From assembly GCA_023055425.1 (NCBI GenBank), contig JALGPY010000010.1, positions 16,775,363-16,839,362 of the forward strand: DNA of 64,000 nucleotides, given 5' to 3'. Numbering within the stretch: the stretch's first letter is position 1; each line of letters begins with the position of its first letter. Position numbers and translations under genes: made by a program. The stretch comes from Linanthus parryae (lineage: Eukaryota; Streptophyta; Magnoliopsida; Ericales; Polemoniaceae). Below are positions 1-10,334 of this stretch, in pieces. A model generated the notes under the pieces. It saw nothing but the letters and a program-made list of their open reading frames with translations, searched no databases and had not been told where the DNA came from.

Positions 1-783
1 TACTCATCAAACTCTTGGATTAAGTATTCTCCTCCACGATCCGATCGTAGAGCCTTAATACTTTTACCAAGTTGCTTCTCTACTTCATTCTTGAATTCTT
101 TGAACAATTCAAAGGATTCAGATTTGGCCTTTATAAGGTATACAAATCCATATCTACAGAAATCATCAGTAAACGTGATGAAGTAGGTGTAACCACCTCT
201 GGAAGGCGTGGGGAATGGCCCACATACATCAGTATGTATGAGTGCCAATAACTCACTAGTCATCTCACCTTTCTTATTGAAAGGGACTTTGTCATTTTCC
301 TAATAAACAAGATTCACATGTCTCATATGATTCCAAATCGAATGAGTCTAGAAGTTCATCCTTATGGAGTCTATATATGCGTTTCTCATTTATATGGCCT
401 AAACGAAAGTGCCATAGATATGTAGTCTTTAAAGGATTAGTTTTAATCCTTTTAGTTTTTATGTTATAGATTGGACTATTTAGATCAAGGATGTACAATC
501 CATTAGGAAAATGCGCAATACAATAGTGCATTCTATCAAAATAAATGGAACAACACTTGTTCTTTATTGAAACAGAAAAACCCTTCTCGTCCAAACAAGA
601 AATGGAAATAATGTTGCTGCTCATAGTAGGCACATAAAATAAATTGTCTAATTCTAAAATAAGTCCAGAAGGCAAAGATAGCTCATAAACGACTACAGCT
701 AATGCAACAACTCTTGCTCCATTTCTGACACGCAGATCTATCTCCCCTTTAGCTAATCTTCTACTTTTTTTCAAATCCTGCAC
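1..783 (-). pseudogene. Copia GAG-pre-integrase plus integrase core (broken)
   Basis: The minus-strand frame 783-292 encodes a GAG-pre-integrase domain: the motif LWHFRLGHINEKRIYRLHKD and the Cys pair CESC of the integrase zinc finger are visible. A stop occurs at 289-291, with small frameshifts around it. The integrase catalytic core follows (HTDVCGPF, ITFTDDF, LRSDRGGEYL), continuing beyond base 1. Integrase would insert the cDNA copy into chromosomes. The breaks make this copy non-functional. Family identity is strong; exact borders are approximate. Confidence 0.8.
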
Positions 784-786
784 ATT

Positions 787-1058
787 TCAATAAATGTGAG
801 AACCACATCCAGTATCCAATACCCAAGATGAAGAAATAGAAATATTGACGTCTATAACATAAATACCTGGTGGTGGTGGAATCACTATTCCAAGCTTCTT
901 ATACTCCATATATTTAGCGCAATTCCTCCTCCAGTGACCCGGCTGGCTGCAGTAGTGACATTCACCTTTAGCCACGCCTCCACTAGGCTTTAGGGCTTCC
1001 TTGGATTTTGCAACTTTCTTGCGCTTTCCTTTGGGTTTTGGATCCTTTGGGAGTAAGA
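787..1058 (-). pseudogene. Copia Gag zinc knuckle and protease start (partial)
   Basis: The minus-strand frame starts with a CCHC zinc knuckle of the form C-x2-C-x4-H-x4-C (CHYCSQPGHWRRNC), the RNA-binding end of Gag. About 30 residues later comes WVLDTGCGSH, the aspartic protease active site (DTG). A stop lies just after it. A Lys-rich Gag stretch continues to about 1058 and is then cut off by the junction with the next repeat. The same arrangement is seen in element A at 7826-8023. Confidence 0.8.
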
Positions 1059-1060
1059 AA

Positions 1061-2293
1061 CATATGTGAGTTGGCTTGATACTAGGGTGACAATTGAGCT
1101 TGATTAGGTGGAGCCATTTGATTGGCTATGCCACATGCTAACAAACCCATCTATATGGTCACCTAGTGGAAGATTTTCCGCCATGCAAGTCCACCATGCA
1201 CGACTTAGTCACGCGAAACCTACAGTGCCCAAGCATGAAACGTGTATCTCGGGGCGAGTTAGATTTGCCAGAATTTGCCACAGTGCTATACGCCTACGTC
1301 GTGTTACTTTACGTTACTATCGGGTTATGATTCCCTGGGAAAAGTCCCTAATGAGATACCGGGATAATCCCCTGGGCTACAGTCCCTAAACTTATTTCGG
1401 GTGATGATTCGTCCCTAAGGATTTGGGACTCCGTGTGCTCCGACTCTTTTCACCGTAGGCTGGAGTCTAGCACCTAGTACTACTCTTACGACTTACAATA
1501 TTAAGGGGGTGTCGATACTTAAGGTCTAGTTGGCTATTTGTATGATGACTATCGGTACGGGGGATCCGATCCACAACGCTTGGTAGAGAGGTTGGTTTTC
1601 AACACCCCATATACACCCGTATCATCTGTTACTATTTACCCTGGTCTCTCATTGTCACTGCGAACTTATAATATGACTTGTTTCACTCCGTGTTTGGAAA
1701 TGTTATGAATATCGTGATAAATTAATTGACCACTCTAATTACTTTCAGTTTCGAAATATAACTTTCCGAAACTCTGATGACTGTACAGTTCTATTCGTAC
1801 TTATATTTCTTAAAACTATTCAAAGTCTTCACTCTGGTGTTTATACTTATACACGGTTACTGTTCTAAGTCTTTCAAACTCGAAACCCCGTAACCTATCT
1901 TAGCCACTCTGATTTACATGCAAAGTTGTTTATTCACTTAGTTTTACTGATACTCGCAAAGCTGCGTCATTGTTCTTCTTTTTTAAATTATCCGCAAATA
2001 TATGACAAGCTGCTTGGGGTAACGCGTTGGGATCGCGATCTCGTTCTCTCATGTAACTAGTAGTGCTTAGTGATTAAACAGAGAACCCGTTTGTTGTATG
2101 ATATCTTTTGTTAAACTCTGTTTCCTGTTTGGAATCAGTCACGAATGTTGTAAACTTTTATCGTAATGAATCAGTATATGGATGATTCGTTTCACTTGTT
2201 TAATGTTACCACTCCTTGTCCAAAAGGGTAAAATCACCTGTACGGAGGGCCCCATCCCGGTCTCCAGCTCATCTGGAAATTGGGGGTGTTACA
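1061..2293 (+). repeat. Chromovirus (Tekay-like) LTR fragment
   Basis: This non-coding stretch ends in GGGGGTGTTACA at 2293, the kind of 3' terminus seen in the multi-kilobase LTRs of Tekay/Del chromoviruses. It shares small blocks with the complete LTR at 51841-55423, for example the GGGTGTCGATACTTAAGG block near 1507 compared with the block near 54647. The left end lacks a recognisable TG terminus and abuts the truncated copia fragment E, so this is a 5'-truncated LTR. The open frame at 1108-1389 has no recognisable domain and I do not call it a gene. Confidence 0.55.
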
Positions 2294-2320
2294 AACAGAC
2301 TCAGATTCAAATGAAGAGCA
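2294..2320 (+). mobile_element. SIRE-like element 1, short left piece of gag
   Basis: These few bases read as an acidic Ser/Asp/Glu stretch (DSDSNEE) that continues directly into the gag sequence at 11662 once element A is removed. The corresponding place in SIRE-like element 2 (near 16490) reads NSESKEEQANLCLMA. The last five bases, 2316-2320 (GAGCA), are the left copy of the target duplication of element A. Confidence 0.65.
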
Positions 2321-3738
2321 TGTAGGGTTTTGATCATGGATACGCAGCGGAAGAAAGAATTATCCATTCAAGACCCTCCAAGGATCACAGGAAGAGAATC
2401 TGAACGATGGTAAAGGAAGAAACAAGTAACACCCCGTAGAGATCTCATGTGATGACTTGTAACGTGAATTGTGTCATGTCTCTACGGTTGATCCACGCCT
2501 AGGGTTGATGTCTAGATCTTCCTACTCCTTTGTGCTATCTTAGACCGGAGGAAGAGGAAGAATAAATAACGCAACGAGGTTCAAAGAGAGGGCTTCGGCC
2601 TCTCTTTGTGGCCGACGGGTAAGGGGGCGTACGGCTAGGGGCGGTCCGCCTCGAGTTGTCTTGCTCTCTCTCTCCTTTGTTTCTCTCCCACTCAACTTAT
2701 GTTATGAGAATTAGTGTGGGAAGGAAGCTAGGAGTATCCTTTAATAGTCCAACAACTCCTTGTCAAGTACCTAAAGGCCCTTCCTAATCCTACATGAGTT
2801 AGGATTAGTCCCTTCCTTTCATATTAGTCCTACTAAGTTTGCAAGGTGTTGCAAAGTGATAATTTTAATTAATTAATTATATTAATTAATTCCAAAATTT
2901 AGTTCAAACCTATTGGGCGTGTGACCCCATAGGTTCTATCTAGTTGGTAGCAACAATTTGCTAATATGCAGCGGTCTCTTGCAAGACATCCATTCTAGCC
3001 AACTAATAGAATAGTCATCCGACAAACCTTGTGCAAGTAATTGTCTCATCCCTTTGTCTCCATATTAGGATTGGACACGAGACATAAAATTCAAACTCTT
3101 ATATCCAATCCATTGTTTCTCGATCCTGGGAATAGCCTTATTCGTGCAAATAACATTAATATCCCATATTGATTTATTGTGTCTGGCCAGGCATCCTATA
3201 AGAACAATCCCTCGAGTGTCCTAGGATATTTTCTCCCTTTATGTGGGAGGGAAAAATTCTATCTACGTCTACTACGATTTCTCAGCTTGCTTCTTATTGT
3301 ATTCGGTACACACCGTTATGGCTACACAGTTACGGTGTAGCGTTTGACGCTACCAAAATCACAATAATCCACAACTAGACAATCTAGTTACTTCAAGTCT
3401 AAGACTGACTATACCGTTGTCACCACGAGAAGCGCTTGTGAATTTACATAAAATGTATGTAGCCTTCTCGGAGATGGGTCAATCCAGTATGCCGTTACCC
3501 TTAATGCATACCCATGTGTTGGATCATGATATCTCCATATCAATCCAACCCATTACTAGTCTATAGATGAATGTCCTATTTAATCATCATAATGGACAAG
3601 GGATATTTAAGATAAACAACACAATTGTAAATCTAAGGACTTCATTATATTAAATATCCAATAAATAATACAATGAATATTCTAGCCAAAAATTAGTTCA
3701 TACTAAACTAGATTGCCTCTAGGGAATCTATTCCAACA
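2321..3738 (-). repeat. 3' LTR of Angela A
   Basis: Read on the minus strand, the LTR runs from TGTTGGAATAGATTCC at 3738 to GATCAAAACCCTACA at 2321. It matches the 5' LTR at 10335-11661 along its length, including a region with TTGGGCGTGTGACCCCATAGG and the leader splice-like segment near 2440-2560. A copia LTR holds the promoter and the polyadenylation site. The copy is slightly longer than the 5' one (1418 versus 1327 bp) because of small indels. Confidence 0.88.
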
Positions 3739-3753
3739 GTATCCCACTTGCAC
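3739..3753 (-). promoter_or_regulatory. Polypurine tract of Angela A
   Basis: On the minus strand this reads GTGCAAGTGGGATAC immediately before the LTR start TGTTGG. The same site precedes the 3' LTRs of B (33633-33647) and C (57323-57337). The tract primes plus-strand DNA synthesis. Confidence 0.75.
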
Positions 3754-3800
3754 TAGAGCCAATCTGATGCATCCCGTATGCCAATGCTCCTAGTGTGCCC

Positions 3801-5231
3801 TGTTGGAATAGATGCCCTAGAGGCAATCTAGTTTAGTATGAATTTGTTATGGCTAGAAAACTCATTGTATTATTTATTGGATATTTAATATAATGAAGTC
3901 CTTAGATTTAAAATTGTGTTGTTTATCTTAAATATTCCTAGTCCCGTATAATGATTAATGGGACAATCATCTATAGACTAGTATGGGGTTGGATTGATAT
4001 GGAGATATCATGATCCATTACATGGGTGTGCATTAAGGGTAATGGCGCACCGGACTGACCCATCTCCGAGAAGGCTACATGCACGTTATGTTAAGTCACA
4101 AGTGCTTCCCGTGGTACAATGGTAGTGTCATCCTTAGACTTGAAGTCGCAAGATCTTCTAGTTGTGGATTATTACGATTTTGGTAGCGTTAAACGCTACA
4201 TCGTAACTGGGTAGTTATAAAGGCGTGTACCGAATACAATAAGAATCAAGCTTAGAAATCGTAGTGGACGTAGATAGAATTTGTCCCTCCCACATAACGG
4301 GAGCAAATATCCTAGGCCACTCGAGGGATAGTGCTTATAGAATGTCTGGCCAGACTCAAATAAATCAATATGGGATATTGATGTTATTTGCACGAATAAG
4401 GCTATTCCCATGGATCCAGAAACTATGGATTGGATATACGAGTGTGACTTGTATGTCTCGTGTCGAATCCGGATATAGAGACAAAGGAATGAGACAATTA
4501 CTTGTACAAGGTTTGTCAAGATGAATATTCTATTAGTTGTCTAGAATGGATTTTTTGCTAGAAACCGCTCCATATAAGCAAATTGTTGCTACCAACTAGA
4601 TGGAACCTATGGGGTCACACGCTATATAGAGTTGAACTAGATTTGGGAATTAATTAATAAGATTGATTAATTAGAAGGATTACTTTGCAACACCTTGCAA
4701 ACTTAGTAGGACTAATTTGCAAGGAAGGGACTAAACTGAATTCTAGTAGGACTAGAATAGGTCTTTTAGGTAGTTGGCAAGGATTTGTTGGACTTTATAA
4801 AGGACACTCATTCCTTCCTTCCCACGCTTATGACCTTATTGATCATAACTTGAGTGGGAGAGCACAAAAAAGGAGAGAGCAAGCAAGCAAAGAGGGACCC
4901 GTCGCCCCCCTTTGCCGCTGCCCGTCCCCGTCGGCCCACAAGGAGGCCGAAACCTCCTTGTTGTCTCGTTTTGCGTGATTCTTCTTCCTCTTTGTCATTT
5001 CGGGCTAGCACAAAAGGATTAAGAAGATCTAGAATTGAACTCTAGGCGTGGATCAACTATAGAGAACGTGACACAATTCGCGTTTGAAGTCATCAAAGGA
5101 GAAACCCTAAGGTGTTTTATTGATTTCTTCCCTTACCATCGTTATGTCTCTTGACTTGTGATCCTTGGAGGGTATTGCATGGATTATGTTTTTTTGTGTT
5201 TCCGTTGCGCATCCATGATCAAAACCCTACA
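3801..5231 (+). repeat. Angela-family solo LTR in reverse orientation inside A
   Basis: A full-length LTR in plus orientation, from TGTTGGAATAGATGCC to ATCAAAACCCTACA (1431 bp), with no internal element sequence attached. It is flanked by TGCCC (3796-3800) and TTCCC (5232-5236), a 5-bp duplication with one mismatch. Removing it rejoins the end of the RNase H frame of A (KHEG...) to the 3' untranslated region of A, as in element C near 57270-57325. It arose by insertion of a related element followed by LTR-LTR recombination. Open frames inside it are not genes. Confidence 0.88.
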
Positions 5232-5236
5232 TTCCC

Positions 5237-6460
5237 TTCATGCTTGCGCTGAACAAGCGGCTCTGTAAGTGGATCTTGAATTAGATGGAACTTCCTGAGC
5301 ACGTGTTTGGATTTCTTGTATGACCAGGGATCCTTTGATTGAACCATCGCCCCAGTGTTGTCACACTACAACTCTACTGGATCCGCAATTCTAGGAACCA
5401 CACAAAGTTCAGAAACAAATTTCCGAATCCGAACAGCTTCCTTTGCTGCGCCATTTGCAGCAATGTACTCAGCCTCTGTAGAGTCAGCCACCGTCTCTTT
5501 CTTGGAACTCTTCCAACTCACCGCTACTCCATTCAGGAAAAACACATATCCCGATTGTGATCCGAAATCATCTATGTCGATTTGGAAGGTTGCATCTGTG
5601 TTATACCTTACACGCAACTCCTCCTCACCACCAAATATCAAGAACGCATCCTTTGTTCTTCTCAAGTACTTAAGAATGTTCTTAACTGCAATCCAGTGAC
5701 TCTCACCTGGATTGGACTGGTATCTGTTTGTGATACTCAAGGCATATGACACATCAGGTCTAGTACATAACATGGCGTACATGATAGTGGCCGAGGCATA
5801 GGGAATCCTACTCATGCGTTTCTTCTCAATCTCATTTGAAGGACAATCACTCTTCAAAAGAGTGATTCCATGTGACATGGGCAAGAATCCCTTCTTTGAA
5901 GCGAAACTCTTTGACTACTTCATCAAAACGTCGATTCGAACTCCTAGAAGCTTGCTTCAACCCATAAACGGATCGTTGAAGCTTACAGACTTTGTTGGCT
6001 TGCTTTGGATCTTCAAAACCCTCAGTCTATATCATATACAGTTCCTCGAAGAGATTCCATAAAGGAATGCTGTTTTCCCATCCATATGCCAAATCTCATA
6101 GTCGTAGTATGCTGCAATAGCAAGTAGGATTCGGATGGATTTGGTCATAGCGACTGGTGAAAAGGTTTCAACATAGTTAATACCATGAATCTGTCTGAAT
6201 ACTTTAGCCACCAACATGCCCTTATAGGTAATCACATTACCATCCATGTCGATCTTCTTCTTGAAGACCCACTTGCACCCTATGGGCCGCGCCCCTTCGG
6301 GTGGTTCCACAAAATTCCATACTTTGTTGGTATACATGGATTCCATCTTGGATCTCATGATTTCAAGCCACTTCTGAGAATCCGGCCCTTTCATAGCCTC
6401 TTCATAGCTAGTAGGCTCATCATCTATGAGCATCGTGTCACCAGACTCAGTCACGATAAG
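5237..6460 (-). pseudogene. Copia reverse transcriptase and RNase H of Angela A
   Basis: Minus-strand frames give the RT N-terminal part (6454-6032: WLEIMRSKMESMY, ARPIGCKWVFKKK, INYVETFSPVA), then after a frameshift near 6030 the segment VCKLQRSVYGLKQASR. The frame then jumps from RRFDEVVKEF (near 5905) straight to a GI(L)AH block near 5885, so about 300 bp that should hold the YVDD catalytic site are missing. RNase H follows (5884-5366: MYAMLCTRPDVSYALS, SKKETVADSTEAEYIAANGA). The copy cannot reverse transcribe. Confidence 0.85.
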
Positions 6461-7400
6461 TCAATACCTCTCTGGATCCTGGTGCACTCTACCAGATCTA
6501 CCAAGCTCTTGTGCTACTTGAACAGGTTGCTCCACAACTACTTGTGCTTCCTGCTCATGTTCCATAGGAGGATCAGTGTTTTTTGGTTCTTGAAATTCTT
6601 CAAGTTCTATAGTCCTCCCACTTGCTTCTTTACAGACAAACTCTCTTTCAAGAAACACGCCGGACCAAGCAACGAACACTTTGTTCTCAGTTGGATTGTA
6701 AACATAGTAACCCTTAGTTTGCTTAGGGTACCCCACAAATTTAAACTTATCCGACTTGGGCCCTAGCATGTCTGATTGTAAACGCTTACATAGACATCGC
6801 AGCCCCAAATATTCATGAACGAAAGTGTAGGACGCCTCTCACTCCACATCTCATGTGGGGTCTTCATGAATGATTTAGATGGAACACGGTTAATGGTGAA
6901 AGCAGCACTTAATAGAGCATAGCCATAAAACGATAATGGGAGATCGACTTTACGCATCATAGATCGAACCATATCCAATAGTGTTCGATTCCTCCTCTTA
7001 GACAAGCCATTCAATTGTGGCGTTCTGGGTGGATTGAGTTGGGACACGATCACACACTCTCTAAGATAGTCGTCAAACTCTTGGCTTAAGTATTATCCTC
7101 CACAATCCGATCGTAGAGCCTTGATACTTTTGCCAAGTTGCTTATCTACTTCACTCTTGAATTCTTTGAACCTTTCAAAGGATTCAGATTTTGCCTTCAT
7201 AAGGTATACAAATCCATATCAACTGAAATCCTCAGTAAATGTGATGAGGTAGATGTAACCACCCCTGTCAGGCGTGGAAAATGGCCCACATACATCAGTA
7301 TGAAGGAGTGCCAATTGCTCACTAGTCCTCTCACCTTTCTTATTGAAAGTGTACTTTGTGATTTTTCCCAATAAACAAGCCTCACATGTCTCATATGATT
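6461..7400 (-). pseudogene. Copia integrase of Angela A
   Basis: On the minus strand the integrase core spans about 7370-6763 (frames with DRIVEDN-like catalytic region near 7100, then PPRTPQLNGLSKRRNRTLLD and ALLSAAFTINRVPSKS). The C-terminal part at 6808-6461 has the copia motif KFKFVGYPKQTKGYYVYNP and FVAWSGVFLEREF. Integrase joins element cDNA to the target. Frames are interrupted near 7060 and 6800, so the protein is broken. Confidence 0.8.
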
Positions 7401-7800
7401 CAAAATCAAATTAGAGTAGGAATCCATCCTTATGGAGTCTAGATACACGTTTCTCGTTTATGTGGCCTAAACGACAATGCCATAAGTAAGAAGGATTTAA
7501 ATCATTCATTTTAATCATCGTAGTATTAATATTGTAGACATGATTGCTTAGATCAAGGACATACAGTCCATTAAATGAATATTATTAAACTAATTAGAAC
7601 AAAAATTTTTCTTTATTGAAATAATAAAACCTTCCTTGTCCAAATAAGAAATATAAATAATGTTTCTGCTCATAGCAGGCACAAAATAACAATTATTTAA
7701 TTCTAAAACTAATCCTGAAGGCAGAGACAGCTCGTACACGCCAAGGCCAATGCAACAACCTTTGCTCCATTCCCAACGCGCAGGTTTATCTCTTCTTTAG
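7401..7800 (-). pseudogene. Copia GAG-pre-integrase domain of Angela A
   Basis: Decayed minus-strand sequence matches the same region of fragment E: SRRLAKEEINLRVGNG-like, SLPSGLVLELNN-like and HCRLGHINEKRVSRLHKDG-like stretches appear in shifting frames. The domain sits between protease and integrase in copia polyproteins. Several frameshifts are visible. Confidence 0.7.
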
Positions 7801-7825
7801 CCAATCTTCTACTTCTCTTTAGATC

Positions 7826-8780
7826 CTACACATTTCGACAAATGTGAGATCCACATCTAGTATCCGATACCCAGGATGTAGAGATAGTTAAATCGACATC
7901 TACAGCAAAAATACCTGGTGGTGGTTGAATAACTACTCCAAGACTCTTGTCCTCCAGATATTTTGGGCAGTTCCTCCTCCAGTGTCCAGGCTGACTGCAG
8001 TAGTGACATTCACCTTTAGTCACACCTTTGGCAATGCCACCAACAGGCTTAAGGGCAGGTTACTTAAGTTTGGCAACTGACTTGCCTTTTCCCTTGGAGG
8101 ATGAGGCAAACCATTTGCCCTTTCCTTTTTGCACAATCATAATGGCCTTGCCCTTACCCTTGTTGATGCTTTGTTCAGCTGTTCTCAATATATTCCGTAA
8201 ATCTGGCAGTGGTTTCACGATCTCGTTCATGTTATGGTTCATGATGAACTGTCCATAACTCTAAGGCAACGATTGCAACCCGAGATCGGTGGCCAACTCT
8301 TGGCCAACTGGGAACCCTAGCCGTGAGAGATTCTTCAAGTACCCGATCATGCGGAGTACATGAGGTCCCATAGGGTTTTCTTCTGCCATATGAAATTTGA
8401 ACAATGCCTAAGAAACTTCATACCTCTAAACCCTTGCCTTCTCTTGGAAGAGCTACTTCAAGTGTTCGATCATATCGACTGCATTCATGTTCTCATGTTT
8501 CTTTGAAGCTCTGCGGTCATGGTGCAAAGCATGAGGCAAGCCGCACCATTAACGTCATCAACACGCTTGTGATACGTCTTTAGGGTTGCAGGAGTATTGT
8601 TTTCAAGATTTGCCGGAACTGGCTCCTCTATAGCGTACATTTTTTTTCTTCCTTGAGAACAATTCTCAAGTTTCTTTACCAGTCAAGGAAATTGGTTCCA
8701 GAAAGCTTGTCCATCTCAAGGACAGAGCGTAGGGAATGTTTTGAACTAGATGAGTTGTTTGCCATTTGGAATTCTACAAA
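7826..8780 (-). pseudogene. Copia Gag, zinc knuckle and protease start of Angela A
   Basis: Gag runs on the minus strand from about 8780 (KLSGTNFLDW, then RNLRIVLKEEKK after an in-frame stop) through a Gly/Lys-rich basic stretch at 8242-8060 (SINKGKGKAIMIVQKGKGK) to the CCHC knuckle CHYCSQPGHWRRNC (8011-7970) and a damaged protease site WVSDTRCGSH, where Gly of DTG is Arg. Gag packages element RNA; protease cuts the polyprotein. The start codon region is not clear. Confidence 0.8.
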
Positions 8781-10319
8781 AGGAAAATATGAAAGTTTTA
8801 GTATTTGTGAACTTTTGACTATATGTAATAATGGCTAAGTTATTACACATCGCTCCCACTATTTTTCTACTGATTAACAACCCTCAAGATATTAATGCCG
8901 AAAATATAATTATATTTTCTAGTGGGAAAAGATCCATGTTTCATCTCCTTTTGAGCTGGTTTTGGAAAGTCACCCAAAATTTGACTACTTTAAGTAGGAA
9001 CAATTCCAATCATCCCACGCAACTCTTGGTTCACATTAATAACCCAGTTGTGTCCAATCTCTTATTATAACAATCGTACATTACTTGCTTGTGCCATCGC
9101 ACCACATCATTATGAACCAAGTCGCCTTGATTTGGCACGCACGAGCTTGATAAATCATGATGATGATGAGTGGTTAAATAACGAGAATGCAAAACACAAT
9201 ATTTGAATTTTTGAGGGATTTTAAAATTCAATGTTAATTGTTTTGTTGATCCATATCAACTGATCTATCTATTTTGAGTTTGAGCACAACTCCAAATAAT
9301 AGATGGGGTTGTTAATTATCTTATTATCCTAATTGCATGCATCATCCATACACCAATTACAAAATAATAAGACAGAAAAATAAAAAACCACAAAAATAAT
9401 AAAAAGGTGATGTGGATATGGCCTTTCTAGACTAAGATATTCCCAAGCCAATCGGAATATCTATGAAACCTAAATAGCAAACACATCTCCATGCGTCTCA
9501 ATCTTTTGTTCCATCCTATATAGTCTTGTGGAATGCTCCATGCTCCATCTTTTGTGGCTCCTTTGGCTTAGGGCTTCTTTTTCTCCAATCTTGGCTAACA
9601 ATCTATTCTATCTAGCACTAGCTAACAACTATACTAAATAAAATAAATCTCACAAGTTGAGAACAAAAATTGGCTCGCATGCCATAAACCCTAATTAATT
9701 ATTACATCAAATTGATCGGCTCGCATGCCGTAAACCAAACCACAAAATTAAACAATCACACCATACCACATCCTAAGGCCATATCCAATCACCATGCGAT
9801 TTGCACATAAACTAGTAAAGTCCAATTTTAACGCTCTTGGTGAATTTCAATTGATTTTAGGATTACTAGGGTCAAAACGGTCCAAGGGGCCCAATAACAC
9901 ATGGCCGAACCTCCTTGGAGCTGCCCTAGGCCCAGCCTAGGCCGGCCGGCTCAACCAGTGTGGTTGGCCGACCGACTAGGCCTTTGGCCTAGGTGTCTTG
10001 GTCGGCAAGGAGGGTGAGGGGCGGTCCTTAGGTCCGAACCTCTTGAATTGTTTCCAAAAAACTCCTTCTTTGTTTCCCAAGGCTAAAACGTTTCCAAATT
10101 TTAAACTAGTTTTCAAATTGGTGCCCAAACCCTAGATCTATGATCCTAAAATTTCTCGAACTCACTAATTCATGCATCCAATGCACAACTAGGTCTTTTT
10201 TTATTATTTGACAAATTGCATCATATGCTTGATTTGTCTGTTTACGCGATAAACATAAATTTTAAAGTGTAAAACTATCAAAATGTAACACATAAACCAC
10301 GTCTATGTTCTACGACCTG
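8781..10319 (-). other. 5' leader of Angela A (non-coding)
   Basis: Between the PBS and gag lies about 1.5 kb of AT-rich non-coding DNA. Parts of it recur in the leaders of B (22370-24000) and C (35781-37430), such as the GCGATGGCACAAGCAAGTAATGTG block and the GTTGGTGTATGGATGATGCATGC block, showing that the long leader is a family trait. No start-to-stop frame has recognisable content. Confidence 0.75.
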
Positions 10320-10334
10320 TGGCTCTGATACCAC
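10320..10334 (-). promoter_or_regulatory. Primer binding site (tRNA-Met type) of Angela A
   Basis: The minus strand reads GTGGTATCAGAGCCA directly after the LTR end ACCCTACA. TGGTATCAGAGC is complementary to the 3' end of plant initiator tRNA-Met, the usual copia primer. Confidence 0.9.

Larger units (their letters stand above)
1..1060 (-). mobile_element. Angela-type Ty1/copia fragment E (integrase to zinc knuckle)
   Basis: Reading on the minus strand from 1060 to 1, the order is Gag zinc knuckle, protease, GAG-pre-integrase and integrase core, the normal Ty1/copia order. The sequence is very close to the same part of element A (7080-8060), so it belongs to the same family. The integrase continues past the left window edge. 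The Gag end stops abruptly near 1060, where homology to A ends and a chromovirus-like LTR begins, so the 5' part of this copy is missing. The exact breakpoint is uncertain by some tens of bases. Confidence 0.85.

Noticed and set aside
1108..1389. 93-aa plus-strand frame
   Set aside because: No recognisable domain; lies in a chromovirus-like LTR fragment.
3739..3800. Possible small gene between two LTRs
   Set aside because: The 62 bp are the polypurine tract and 3' untranslated region of Angela A, matched at 57275-57337.
6185..6766. 193-aa plus-strand frame
   Set aside because: Antisense of copia RT and integrase C-terminus of Angela A.
10320..10334. tRNA gene
   Set aside because: Only the 3'-end complement of tRNA-Met is present; it is a primer binding site. 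No cloverleaf was found here or elsewhere.
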